This document shows, in pieces, positions 50,495 through 58,871 of a DNA stretch of 64,000 bases. How positions within the stretch are numbered: the stretch's first letter is position 1; the number at the start of each line of letters is the position of its first letter. The notes under the pieces were generated by a model. The model saw only the letters and a list, made by a program, of their open reading frames with translations. It ran no database searches and was not told the DNA's origin. The position numbers and the translations under genes were made by a program. Origin of the DNA: Streptomyces griseocarneus (GTDB lineage Bacteria > Actinomycetota > Actinomycetes > Streptomycetales > Streptomycetaceae); assembly GCF_014655595.1 (NCBI RefSeq), contig NZ_BNBL01000010.1, positions 124,001 through 188,000 on the forward strand. The letters are read 5' to 3'.

Positions 50495-51160
50495 CTAGGG
50501 GGTGTCCGCGCCGGCCGGCGGCCCGGCCGCCGGGCCGATGAGCCCGCACACCGTCTCGATGTCGATCTTCACCTGGGCGATGGACGCCCGCCCCGACAGC
50601 CAGGTGATCAGCGCCGAGTGCCAGGTGTGCTCGATGACCCGCACCGCGGACAGCTGCTCCGGCCCGGCAGGCCCGGGCAGGCCCATCGCGTCGAGGATGA
50701 TGGCCGTGGTCAGGCGCGAGACCATGTCGACCTCGGCGCTCACCGAGCGGTCGGCGAAGGTCAGGGCCCGCACCATCGCGTCGGCCAGGTGCGGCTCGCG
50801 CTGCATCGCGCGGAACGCCCGCATCAGGGTCTGGGCGACGCGCGCGGCCGGGTCGGGGTCGGTGGGCGGGCGCTTGCACAGGGTCGCGTGGAGCTGTCCC
50901 AGCTGGTCCTGCATGGTGGCCACCAGCAGATGGACCTTCGAGGGGAAGTAGCGGTAGAGCGTGCCGAGCGCGACGCCGGAGGACTCGGCCACCTCGCGCA
51001 TCTGCACCGCGTCGAAGCCGCCGCGGCTGGCCAGCCGGGTCGTCGCCTGCAGGATCCGGCGACGCCGGGCCTCTTGACGTTCCGTCAGGGGCGAGCCGGA
51101 CGCGGGGGTGGACGCCATCGACGCGACAGACGTCATGGCCGACTTGGATTCCGTCGTCAT
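50495..51160 (-). CDS. kstR: TetR-family sterol-catabolism repressor KstR
   Basis: A 221-residue TetR regulator closely patterned on mycobacterial KstR. RRRRILQATTRLASRGGFDAVQMREVAESSGVALGTLYRYFPSKVHLLV forms the DNA-binding domain (about residues 28-77). The ligand domain contains AMQREPHLADAMVRALTFADRSVSAEVDMVSRL and VRVIEHTWHSALITWLSGRAS. KstR represses sterol side-chain and ring-degradation genes and is released by 3-keto-steroid CoA thioesters. ATG 51160 (MTTESKSAM) is used; the ribosome-binding site is poor and internal Mets exist. A consensus KstR box lies 160 bp upstream in the region shared with the divergent glycosyltransferase gene. Confidence 0.85.
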   Translation of the reverse strand: MTTESKSAMTSVASMASTPASGSPLTERQEARRRRILQATTRLASRGGFDAVQMREVAESSGVALGTLYRYFPSKVHLLVATMQDQLGQLHATLCKRPPTDPDPAARVAQTLMRAFRAMQREPHLADAMVRALTFADRSVSAEVDMVSRLTTAIILDAMGLPGPAGPEQLSAVRVIEHTWHSALITWLSGRASIAQVKIDIETVCGLIGPAAGPPAGADTP

Positions 51161-51320
51161 ATGTCCCGTTCCATGGCGTTTCGTGAGACTCCATCGGGCG
51201 CCGCCCGCGCGGCTCCGGACGGCACAGCATGGCAGGGGTCGGGCCGTGGCGCGAATCACCTGGCAGGGCTCTTTCCCCTCCCTGACATCCCGGTAGATTC
51301 AAGCTTCCGACGACCCAGTC

Positions 51321-51334
51321 TGAAACTTGTTCTA
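51321..51334. promoter_or_regulatory. KstR box between kstR and the glycosyltransferase operon
   Basis: TGAAACTTGTTCTA fits TnnAACnnGTTnnA at every fixed position. It is centred about 61 bp upstream of the glycosyltransferase GTG and 167 bp upstream of kstR, so it could control either or both. Confidence 0.68.
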
Positions 51335-51388
51335 GATTAGCGCGACCCGTTACGCTCCGGCGGAACAGCCAGCGAGAAGGAGGCCGGA

Positions 51389-52768
51389 GTGACCGCTGAG
51401 GCCACGGAGGCATCGCTCACGCGAGACGACAGCCTCCTGGACGAGGGCGGCAGCGGCGACGGCGACCGTCCGCTGCGCATCGCGTTGCTCACGTACAAGG
51501 GCAACCCCTTCTGCGGCGGTCAGGGCGTCTACGTACGCCACCTCTCGCGCGAACTCGCACGGCTCGGCCACAGCGTCGAGGTCATCGGCGCCCAGCCCTA
51601 CCCGGTGCTGGACGACGAGGCCGACTCCGCCCCCGGCTCCCTGCGCCTGACCGAGCTGCCCAGCCTCGACCTCTACCGCCAGCCCGACCCCTTCCGCACG
51701 CCCCGGCGCGAGGAGTTCCGCGACTGGATCGACGCGCTGGAGGTCGGCACGATGTGGGCCGGCCGCTTCCCCGAGCCACTGACCTTCAGCCTGCGCGCCC
51801 GGCGCCATCTGGCCGCGCGCCGGGGGCAGTTCGACGTCATCCACGACAACCAGACCCTCGGCTACGGCCTCCTCGGCGGCCCCGGCGTCCTCGGCGCCCC
51901 GCTGGTCACCACCATCCACCACCCCATCACCGTCGACCGGCAGCTGGAGCTCGACGCCGCCGCGGACTGGAAGCGCCGCGCCGCCGTGCGCCGCTGGTAC
52001 GCGTTCACCACGATGCAGAAACGTGTCGCCCGGCGGCTGCCGTCCGTGCTGACCGTCTCCGGCTCCTCCCGCCAGGAGATCGCCGAACACCTCGGGGTGC
52101 GGAACGACCGCATCCACGTCGTCCACATCGGCGCCGACACCGGCCTCTTCTCGCCGGATGCCGCCGTCCCGGAGAAGCCGGGCCGCATCGTCACCACCTC
52201 CAGCGCCGACGTGCCCCTCAAGGGCCTGGTGCACCTCATCGAGGCGCTGGCCAAGGTCCGCGTCGAGAACCCCGGCGCCCACCTGGTCGTCGTCGGCAAG
52301 CGCGCCGAGGACGGCCCGGTCGCCTCGGCGATCCGGCGCCACGGCCTCGAGGGCGCCGTCGAGTTCGTCAAGGGCATCAGCGACGCCGAGCTCGTCGACC
52401 TCGTCCGCTCGGCCCAGGTCGCCTGCGTGCCCTCCCTGTACGAGGGCTTCTCCCTGCCGGCCGCCGAGGCCATGGCCACGGGCACCCCGCTGGTGGCCAC
52501 CACGGGCGGCGCCATCCCCGAGGTCGCCGGCCCCGACGGCGAGACCTGCCTGGCCGTGCCCCCGGGCGACTCCGACGCGCTGGCCGCCGCCCTGGGCCGG
52601 CTGCTCGGCGACGGCGACCTGCGGCGCCGGCTCGGCGCCGCGGGACGCGAGCGCGTCCTGGCCCGCTTCACCTGGCGCCAGGCCGCGATCGGCACGGCCG
52701 AGCACTACCGGCGGGCCATCGCCCGGCAGCGGGCCGCGGCCCGGCGGCCGGCGAGCAGGCGCGCGTAA
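51389..52768 (+). CDS. family 4 glycosyltransferase of a conserved three-gene cluster
   Basis: A 459-residue GT-B glycosyltransferase. The N-terminal acceptor domain contains LLTYKGNPFCGGQGVYVRHLSRELARLGHSVEVIG. The C-terminal nucleotide-sugar domain contains VPLKGLVHLIEAL and VACVPSLYEGFSLPAAEAMATGTPLVATTGGAIPEV, with the E-x7-E donor-binding pair. Family members use UDP- or GDP-sugars or nucleoside sugars; donor and acceptor are unknown. GTG 51389 follows AAGGAGG at ideal spacing. A methyltransferase and an alpha/alpha-toroid protein follow in the same direction, suggesting one glycan or glycolipid pathway possibly under KstR. Confidence 0.87.
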   Translation: MTAEATEASLTRDDSLLDEGGSGDGDRPLRIALLTYKGNPFCGGQGVYVRHLSRELARLGHSVEVIGAQPYPVLDDEADSAPGSLRLTELPSLDLYRQPDPFRTPRREEFRDWIDALEVGTMWAGRFPEPLTFSLRARRHLAARRGQFDVIHDNQTLGYGLLGGPGVLGAPLVTTIHHPITVDRQLELDAAADWKRRAAVRRWYAFTTMQKRVARRLPSVLTVSGSSRQEIAEHLGVRNDRIHVVHIGADTGLFSPDAAVPEKPGRIVTTSSADVPLKGLVHLIEALAKVRVENPGAHLVVVGKRAEDGPVASAIRRHGLEGAVEFVKGISDAELVDLVRSAQVACVPSLYEGFSLPAAEAMATGTPLVATTGGAIPEVAGPDGETCLAVPPGDSDALAAALGRLLGDGDLRRRLGAAGRERVLARFTWRQAAIGTAEHYRRAIARQRAAARRPASRRA

Positions 52769-52913
52769 TGGCCCGCGCCACAGGCCCGTACCGGCGCACC
52801 ACCGGCCCGTACCGGCCCGCCGACGACTTCCGCTCCGGGCGCCAGCCCGGACCCGGCCGCCCGCCGGCAGCGGGCGCCCACCGACCCACCCCGCCGGACG
52901 AAAGCAAACACCC

Positions 52914-53648
52914 GTGCTGACCGTCGATTTCTCCCGCTTCCCGCTCGCCGCAGGCGACCGCGTCCTCGATCTGGGGTGCGGCGCGGGGCGGCACGCCTTC
53001 GAGTGCTACCGGCGCGGCGCCCGGGTCGTCGCCCTCGACCGCAACGCCGAGGAGATCCGCGAGGTCGCCAAGTGGTTCGCCGCCATGAAGGAGGCCGGCG
53101 AGGCCCCCGAGGGCGCCACCGCCACGGCCATGGAGGGCGACGCCCTCGCCCTGCCGTTCCCCGACGACAGCTTCGACGTCGTCATCATCTCCGAGGTCAT
53201 GGAGCACATCCCGGACGACAAGGGCGTGCTCGCCGAGATGGTGCGCGTCCTCAGGCCCGGCGGCCGCATAGCGATCACCGTCCCGCGCTACGGCCCGGAG
53301 AAGGTCTGCTGGGCGCTCAGCGACGCGTACCACGAGGTCGAGGGCGGCCACATCCGCATCTACAAGGCCGACGAGCTGCTGCGCAAGATGGAGGAGGCCG
53401 GCCTCAAGCCCTACGGCACCCACCACGCCCACGGCCTGCACAGCCCGTACTGGTGGCTCAAGTGCGCGTTCGGCGTCGACAACGACAAGGCGCTGCCCGT
53501 GCGCGCGTACCACAAGCTGCTGGTCTGGGACATCATGAAGAAGCCCGCCGCCACCCGCGTCGCCGAGCAGATCCTCAACCCCGTCATCGGCAAGAGCTTC
53601 GTGGCCTACGCCACCAAGCCCCAGCTGTCCGCGGGCGCGGCCGAGTGA
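52914..53648 (+). CDS. class I SAM-dependent methyltransferase
   Basis: A 244-residue Rossmann methyltransferase: motif I VLDLGCGAGRHAFECYRRGARVVALD (residues 18-43), FPDDSFDVVIISEVMEHIPD (motif II region) and RVLRPGGRIAITVPRYGPE. The C-terminal third, with HHAHGLHSPYWWLKCAFGVDNDKALPVRAYHKLLVWDIM, is aromatic-rich and could bind a lipid or polyprenyl substrate. GTG 52914 is the first codon after about 145 bp of repetitive GGCCCGTACCGG-type spacer. Its stop overlaps the next start (GTGA). Confidence 0.84.
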   Translation: MLTVDFSRFPLAAGDRVLDLGCGAGRHAFECYRRGARVVALDRNAEEIREVAKWFAAMKEAGEAPEGATATAMEGDALALPFPDDSFDVVIISEVMEHIPDDKGVLAEMVRVLRPGGRIAITVPRYGPEKVCWALSDAYHEVEGGHIRIYKADELLRKMEEAGLKPYGTHHAHGLHSPYWWLKCAFGVDNDKALPVRAYHKLLVWDIMKKPAATRVAEQILNPVIGKSFVAYATKPQLSAGAAE

Positions 53649-54772
53649 CCGCCTTCAGCCGGGGCCCCGGCCGCACCGAACGCCTCGTCCTGCCCGGCGT
53701 CCTCACCGCCGAGCAGGCCGCCCGCACCGTGGCCGGCATCGCCGCCGTCCAGCGCCCCGACGGCGCCATCCCGTGGTTCCGGGGCCACCACCTCGACCCC
53801 TGGGACCACGTCGAGGCCGCCATGGCCCTCGACGCCGCCGGCGAGCACGCCCGCGCCGAGGCCGCCTACCGCTGGCTCGCCGACCACCAGAACCCGGACG
53901 GCTCGTGGTACGCCGCGTACGCCGACGGCGACGCCGACGCGCCCACCGACCTCTCCCGCGAGACCAACTTCGTCGCCTACGTCGCCGTCGGCGTCTGGCA
54001 CCACTACCTCTCCACCGGCGACGACGCCTTCCTCGACCGCATGTGGCCGACCGTCTACGCCGCCGTCGAGTTCGTCCTGGCCCTCCAGCAGCCCGGCGGC
54101 CAGATCGGCTGGAAGCGGGAGTCGCCCGAGGACGGCGGCCGCGACGTCGCCGACGCCCTGCTGACCGGCTCCTCCTCCATCCACCAGGCCCTGCGCTGCG
54201 CCCTGGCCATCGCCGAGCACCGCGAGGAGCCCCAGCCGGACTGGGAGCTGGCGGTGGGCCTGCTGGGCCACGCGATACGCCACCACCCCGAGCGGTTCCT
54301 GGACAAGAGCCGCTACTCCATGGACTGGTACTACCCCGTCCTCGGCGGCGCCCTGACCGGCCCGGCGGCCAAGGAGCGCATCGAGCAGCACTGGGACGAC
54401 TTCGTCGTCCCCGGCCTCGGCGTCCGCTGCGTGCTGCCCAACCCCTGGGTGACGGGCGGCGAGAGCTGCGAACTGGCCCTCGCGCTGTGGGTGATGGGCG
54501 AGTCCGACCGGGCCGTGGAGATCCTCCAGTGGATCCAGCACCTGCGTGCCGAGAACGGCATGTACTGGACGGGCTACGTCTTCGAGGACGAGGCCGTCTG
54601 GCCGGAGGAGCTCACCACCTGGACGGCCGGCTCCCTGCTGCTGGCCGTGGCGGCGCTCGGCGGCGACGAGGCGACCACCGCCGTCTTCGGCGGCGAGCGG
54701 CTGCCGGCCGGCCTGGAGCCGGAGTGCGCGTGCGGGGGATCGGGCCAGGGGCCCTCGGCCTGCCGCCGGTGA
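53645..54772 (+). CDS. alpha/alpha-toroid (prenyltransferase/glycosidase-like) protein
   Basis: A 375-residue protein with helical-repeat toroid features. Segments GAIPWFRGHHLDPWDHVEAAMALDAAGEHARAEAAYRWLADHQNPDGSWYAAY and QQPGGQIGWKRESPEDGGRDVADALLTGSSSI resemble both prenyltransferase repeats and six-hairpin glycosidases. No DDxxD or zinc-binding set is evident, so the automatic name prenyltransferase would be doubtful. Acidic clusters around SRYSMDWYYPVLGG could be catalytic for a glycoside hydrolase. GTG 53645 overlaps the methyltransferase stop, so the two act together. Confidence 0.72.
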   Translation: MTAFSRGPGRTERLVLPGVLTAEQAARTVAGIAAVQRPDGAIPWFRGHHLDPWDHVEAAMALDAAGEHARAEAAYRWLADHQNPDGSWYAAYADGDADAPTDLSRETNFVAYVAVGVWHHYLSTGDDAFLDRMWPTVYAAVEFVLALQQPGGQIGWKRESPEDGGRDVADALLTGSSSIHQALRCALAIAEHREEPQPDWELAVGLLGHAIRHHPERFLDKSRYSMDWYYPVLGGALTGPAAKERIEQHWDDFVVPGLGVRCVLPNPWVTGGESCELALALWVMGESDRAVEILQWIQHLRAENGMYWTGYVFEDEAVWPEELTTWTAGSLLLAVAALGGDEATTAVFGGERLPAGLEPECACGGSGQGPSACRR

Positions 54773-54849
54773 CGCGCCCACGGGGGGCGGCCCGGCGGTG
54801 GGGCGTAAATCACCCGCCACCCCGCTCCCCGTAAATCTAAGGTGACGTC

Positions 54850-55638
54850 ATGAGCCTTTTGAGCCACGACCGTTACTGCCAAGAGATCATCACTCAGAAC
54901 GACCTGGTGCGGGCGGCGCTGCGCGGCGCGGACCTCTCCGCGACCGTTCCGACCTGCCCCGACTGGACGATCGCCCAGCTCGCGGTGCACCTCTCCGGCG
55001 CCCACCGCGGCGTCGCGGAGAGGGTGCGCAACCGCGACACCGAATTCATCGTGCCGAAGGGCGTGCCCGGCGTCGAGGGCGCCGAGTCCTTCGACGCCGC
55101 CGGGCTCGACGCCTGGCTCGCCGAGGGCGCGCAGATGGTGGCGGAGGCCCTGGCCGAGGCCGGGCCGGACGTCGACGTGTGGACCTTCGGGCGCGAGCAG
55201 AAGACCTCCTTCTGGGCGCGCCGGATGACGCACGAGACGGTGATGCACCGGGCCGACGCCTTCGCGGCCGTCGGCGCCGACTACACGGTCGACGCGGACG
55301 TCGCCGCCGACTGCCTCGACGAGTGGCTCGAGATCATCACCGCCCCGCAGGTCCTCGCGTTCAAGCCGGCGCTGGCCGAGCTGGCGGGCCCCGGCCGCAC
55401 GCTGCACCTGCACGCCACGGACACGGACCCCGCCGTGAACGCGGAGTGGCTCATCGACTCCACCACCTCCCCCCTCACCTGGCGCCGGGCGCACGAGAAG
55501 GCCGCCGTCGCCGTGCGCGGCCCGATGAGCGACATCCTGCGGGTCCTCTACCGCCGCCTGCCGGCCGACAGCCCCGGCGTCGAGATCGTCGGCGACCGCT
55601 CGGTCCTCGACGTGTGGCTGGAGAAGGCCGCCTTCTGA
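54850..55638 (+). CDS. maleylpyruvate isomerase-family mycothiol-dependent enzyme
   Basis: A 262-residue protein with an N-terminal DinB-like four-helix bundle. PTCPDWTIAQLAVHLSGAHRGVAERV carries one metal His (near residue 49), and RRMTHETVMHRADAFAAVG carries the Glu and second His (near residues 132-138). This H...ExxxH set binds a divalent metal that activates mycothiol. The family isomerises, transfers or detoxifies electrophiles; the substrate is unknown. The C-terminal 90 residues are a beta-rich SCP2-like part. ATG 54850 follows AAGGTG. Confidence 0.84.
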   Translation: MSLLSHDRYCQEIITQNDLVRAALRGADLSATVPTCPDWTIAQLAVHLSGAHRGVAERVRNRDTEFIVPKGVPGVEGAESFDAAGLDAWLAEGAQMVAEALAEAGPDVDVWTFGREQKTSFWARRMTHETVMHRADAFAAVGADYTVDADVAADCLDEWLEIITAPQVLAFKPALAELAGPGRTLHLHATDTDPAVNAEWLIDSTTSPLTWRRAHEKAAVAVRGPMSDILRVLYRRLPADSPGVEIVGDRSVLDVWLEKAAF

Positions 55639-55671
55639 CGCCCGTGGCCGCGGCCGCTTCCGGCGCGTTCC

Positions 55672-56682
55672 CTACGCGTTGAGCTCGGCCAGCACGCGCA
55701 GGGTGGCGGGGTCCGGCGCCGTGACGAGGAGATCGGTGACCGGGCCCGCGCGCCACAGCTCCAGGCGCTCGGCGAGGCGTTCGCGCGGGCCGACGAGGGA
55801 GATCTCGTCGGCGAAGGCGTCCGGCACGGCCTCGACGGCCTCGCTCCGGCGCCCGGCCAGGAAGAGCTCCTGGACCCGGCGGGCCTCGCTCTCGTACCCC
55901 ATGCGTCCCATCAGGTCGGCGTGGAAGTTGCGGGCGGCGTGGCCCATGCCGCCGATGTAGAGGGCGAGCATCGTCTTCACCGGCAGCAGGCCCTCGGCCG
56001 GGTCCGCGCACAGGTGCGCCTGGACCATGGGGGCCACCATGAAGCCCTCGGGCGTGCCCGCCAGCGCCTTCGCGTACAGCTCCGTACGCGTCGGCGACCA
56101 GTACAGCGGCAGCCAGCCGTCCGCGATGCGCGCGGTCTGGGCGACGTTGCGGGGGCCCTCGGCGCCGAGCAGGAGGGGCAGGCCGGGGCGCAGGGGGTGG
56201 GTGATGGACCGCAGCGGCTTGCCCAGCCCGCTCGCGCCGGGACCGGCGTAGGGCAGCGGGTGGAAGCGGCCGTCGAGGGTCACGGGCGCCTCGCGCCGCA
56301 GCACCTGACGGACGATGTCCACGTACTCCCGGGTCGCCGTCAGCGGGCTCTGCGGGAACGGGCGTCCGTACCAGCCCTCCACGACCTGCGGGCCCGACAG
56401 GCCGAGCCCGAGCATCATCCGGCCGCCGGATAGGTGGTCGAGGGTGAGCGCGTGCATGGCCGTGGCGGTGGGGGAGCGGGCCGCCATCTGGGCCACCGCC
56501 GTGCCGAGCGCGATGCGGCCGGTGTGGGCGGCGATCCAGGTCAGCGGGGTGAAGGCGTCGGAGCCCCAGGACTCGGAGGTCCACACGGAGTGGTAGCCGA
56601 GCCGTTCGGCCTCCTGCGCGAGGGCCAGGTGGCGGGCGTCGGGCCGGCGGCCCCAGTAGCCGAGGGCGAGACCGAGCCGCAT
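55672..56682 (-). CDS. LLM-class F420-dependent oxidoreductase
   Basis: A 336-residue TIM-barrel flavin/F420 oxidoreductase of the bacterial luciferase-like class. It shows the N-terminal GLALGYWGRRPDARHLALAQEAERLGYHSVWTSESW, then AARSPTATAMHALTLDHLSGGRMMLGLGLSGPQVVEGWYGRPF, both characteristic of F420-binding members in mycobacteria and Streptomyces. A long insertion (KTMLALYIGGMGHAARNFHADLMGRMGY) matches the subgroup seen in lipid/steroid loci. Substrate unknown. ATG 56682. A perfect 15-bp dyad lies 20 bp upstream. Confidence 0.86.
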   Translation of the reverse strand: MRLGLALGYWGRRPDARHLALAQEAERLGYHSVWTSESWGSDAFTPLTWIAAHTGRIALGTAVAQMAARSPTATAMHALTLDHLSGGRMMLGLGLSGPQVVEGWYGRPFPQSPLTATREYVDIVRQVLRREAPVTLDGRFHPLPYAGPGASGLGKPLRSITHPLRPGLPLLLGAEGPRNVAQTARIADGWLPLYWSPTRTELYAKALAGTPEGFMVAPMVQAHLCADPAEGLLPVKTMLALYIGGMGHAARNFHADLMGRMGYESEARRVQELFLAGRRSEAVEAVPDAFADEISLVGPRERLAERLELWRAGPVTDLLVTAPDPATLRVLAELNA

Positions 56683-56701
56683 GGCGGACCTCCGTCCGTA
56701 G

Positions 56702-56716
56702 CTGACTTACAGTCAG
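56702..56716 (-). promoter_or_regulatory. palindrome CTGACT-TAC-AGTCAG upstream of the F420 oxidoreductase
   Basis: Perfect 6-bp arms with a 3-nt centre, centred 27 bp before the ATG. It is the third member of the CTGAN-type dyad set (see 34362-34376 and 41658-41672). Confidence 0.65.
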
Positions 56717-56768
56717 ATGACGGGACCGTAGGCCCGCCCCGCCCGCCCCGGCAAGGGGGCGGGAACGA

Positions 56769-56803
56769 CGGCGGCCCGCCGGGATGAACCCGGCGGGCCG
56801 CCG
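56769..56803 (-). terminator. terminator after the DUF5336-like gene
   Basis: A perfect 15-bp stem (56769-56783 with 56789-56803) and a 5-nt loop ATGAA, 20 bp past the minus-strand stop at 56824. It separates that gene from the F420 oxidoreductase promoter. Confidence 0.85.
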
Positions 56804-56823
56804 TACGGGAAGCGGGGCGTCGC

Positions 56824-57702
56824 TCAGCCGCGCTGAATGCCCGTGGTGTCCTGCAGGACGCCGCGACGGCCGTCCTGCGTCTGCGCGACGAGCGCCGGAC
56901 CGCGCTGGTCCACCGCCAGGTACCACGTGCCGGGCGCGAGCTCGGCGATCGGGGAGGCAGAGCCGTCCTCCGCGTAGAGGGGACGGTTCACCGGCACCGC
57001 GAACCAGAACGGAGTGAAGTCGCCACCGGCCGCCGCGGGCTGGCCCGCGGCCTCCGGCTGCGGGGCGGGAGCGGCGGCGCCGCCGTCCGCCTGCGGCTGG
57101 ACCTGCGTCGGGCCGGGCTGGCCCGGCTGGGCGCCGTACGGCTGGGGAGCCTGCGCGCCGTACGGGGACGGGGCGCCGGGCTGCTGCATGCCGGGCTGGC
57201 CGGGGTAGCCGTAGCCCTGCTGCGGGGCGCCGTACGGGGACGGGGCCTGCGGGGCGGCCATCAGCGGGGCCTTGAGCGCCGGGGTGCGCGGGGTGAGCAC
57301 GGCCACCGCGGCCAGCACCAGGTTGGCGATCAGCGCCAGGATCTGGCCGACGCCCGGCGAGACGGCGTCCACGTCCGGACCGCCGAAGATCGTCCACAGC
57401 GAGGACCACGCGGCCGACACGGCGAGGACGGTGCCCCACTGGTCGAGGCCGAGGCCCATGACCTTGCGACCCTCGGGCTGGAAGCGCGCGGCGACGATCA
57501 GCGCGGCGGCGACGATCCCGGCGAGGAAGATCGACGGCAGTACGGGGAAGAGTTCAGGCTTCCAGCCGGTCGGCTCCTTGGGGCAGCCGATCGAGTTCTG
57601 CCCGCAGTCGTACGAGCGGAAGCTGAGGAACGAGGCGATGAACAGCAACACCGCTGCTCCGATCACCCCGCCGTCGCCTCGAGTGAGGGAGCGGATGTTC
57701 AC
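56824..57702 (-). CDS. DUF5336-like membrane protein with Pro/Gln-rich tail
   Basis: A 292-residue protein. Four hydrophobic helices occupy residues about 10-150, with a conserved outside loop DCGQNSIGCPKEPTGWKPELFP holding two cysteines. Residues 150-220 are a low-complexity PYGAPQQGYGYPGQPG-type linker. The C terminus FWFAVPVNRPLYAEDGSASPIAELAPGTWYLAVDQRGPALVAQTQDGRRGVLQDTTGIQ is a small beta domain. It resembles actinobacterial proteins with SH3-like tails; the role is unknown, perhaps envelope-related. ATG 57702. Confidence 0.7.
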   Translation of the reverse strand: MNIRSLTRGDGGVIGAAVLLFIASFLSFRSYDCGQNSIGCPKEPTGWKPELFPVLPSIFLAGIVAAALIVAARFQPEGRKVMGLGLDQWGTVLAVSAAWSSLWTIFGGPDVDAVSPGVGQILALIANLVLAAVAVLTPRTPALKAPLMAAPQAPSPYGAPQQGYGYPGQPGMQQPGAPSPYGAQAPQPYGAQPGQPGPTQVQPQADGGAAAPAPQPEAAGQPAAAGGDFTPFWFAVPVNRPLYAEDGSASPIAELAPGTWYLAVDQRGPALVAQTQDGRRGVLQDTTGIQRG

Positions 57703-57873
57703 CTAAAATCCTTTGTCAGTGCTGTCAGTAATCGTCGCTGTCGCCGGACGCGAGATGCCGGGGCGCGCGGGCGCGGGGGTGGCGGCCACCCATCGTACGG
57801 TGAACCTATCGCCTGGGCGGCCTGGGCGTCCTCTTCGTATCACCCTCGTGACACGGCCGTGGCCTGCCGGTAC

Positions 57874-58824
57874 TTACCCGCGCAGGAAGTCCGTAATGCC
57901 GTTCGCGATCCCTTGCGCCGCCTTTTCGCGCCATGTCTCGTCGGTGAGCTGCGCGGCGTCCTGCGCGTCACGCATATTGCCGCATTCGATGAAAACCTTG
58001 GGAATCGTCGAGAGGTTGAGCCCGCCCAGATCACCGCGCGTGTCGAGTCCGGTGCCCTCACCGATGTAATTGGAGGGCGCGCTTCCGGTTGACTCGAGGA
58101 ACTTCCCCGCGACCCGCGCCCCCAACTCCTTCGACGGGCCGGTGATGGCGGAGGTGTCCGCCGCGCCACCGTGCACGGATGCGGGCAGGATCACATGGAA
58201 CCCGCGCTGGCCGGGGCCGGCGCCGTCCGCGTGGATGGACACGGCGGCATCGCCGTGCGCCTTGTTGCCGATGTCCGCCCGCTCGGTCACGCACGGCCCG
58301 AACGGCCGGTCGCCGTCGTGCGTCAGCACGACCGTGGCGCCGCGCTCCCGCAGGATCGACCGGAGCCGGTGCGCGACGTCGAGGCTGAAGGCCGCCTCGG
58401 TGTAACCGGAGTTGGTCTCGGTGCCGGTGGTGTCGCACTCCTTGTGGCCGGTGCCGATGTCGACCTGACGGTTGATCTCGGCGGTGTGCTCGTTGTTGCG
58501 GGAGTTGTGGCCCGGGTCGACGACGACCACCTTGCCCTTGAGCGGGCCGTCGCCGGCGGGAGCGTCGGCCGCCCCGGCCGGGGGGACGGGCGAGGCGGAC
58601 GCGGACGCCGCGGCGGACGGCGCCTGCGACGCCTCCTGCCCCTGGTCCGAACGCGGTTGCGGCGTACGGTCCGCGGCGCCGGCCGAGGACGCGCCGGCGG
58701 CCGGCGCGGGGCCGCCCTTGCCGCCCGCGCCCTGCGCCCTGTCCTGCGCGCCGCCGTCCGAGCAGCCCGCCAGGCAGGCGGCCAGGAACAGCGCCGCCGC
58801 CCCGGCGGCGAGACGCCGGGTCAT
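57874..58824 (-). CDS. N-acetylmuramoyl-L-alanine amidase lipoprotein
   Basis: A 316-residue lipoprotein. The signal MTRRLAAGAAALFLAACLAGC gives a lipidated Cys at residue 21. A Ser/Ala/Pro-rich linker to about residue 95 spans the wall. The Amidase_3 domain shows VVVDPGHNSRN (zinc His), a Glu in YTEAAFSLDVAHRLRSIL, VSIHADG (zinc His) and FIECGNMRD (catalytic Glu). The enzyme cleaves the amide between muramic acid and the stem peptide. ATG 58824 is chosen for the lipoprotein signal; the frame runs further upstream antisense to the next gene without coding character. Confidence 0.87.
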   Translation of the reverse strand: MTRRLAAGAAALFLAACLAGCSDGGAQDRAQGAGGKGGPAPAAGASSAGAADRTPQPRSDQGQEASQAPSAAASASASPVPPAGAADAPAGDGPLKGKVVVVDPGHNSRNNEHTAEINRQVDIGTGHKECDTTGTETNSGYTEAAFSLDVAHRLRSILRERGATVVLTHDGDRPFGPCVTERADIGNKAHGDAAVSIHADGAGPGQRGFHVILPASVHGGAADTSAITGPSKELGARVAGKFLESTGSAPSNYIGEGTGLDTRGDLGGLNLSTIPKVFIECGNMRDAQDAAQLTDETWREKAAQGIANGITDFLRG

Positions 58825-58871
58825 GTGGGTACTGCTGCCGTGGGACACGCGGGCGAGCCTAGCGTCGCCGC

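Noticed and set aside
52769..52913. Small gene in the spacer between glycosyltransferase and methyltransferase (starting MARATGPYRRTTGPYRP)
   Set aside because: It derives from a GGCCCGTACCGG repeat, overlaps the stop of the upstream gene and has no domain or convincing ribosome-binding site.
53645..54772. Genuine prenyltransferase or terpene cyclase
   Set aside because: No DxDD, DDxxD or zinc-ligand set is visible; only the toroid-like helical repeats support the name.
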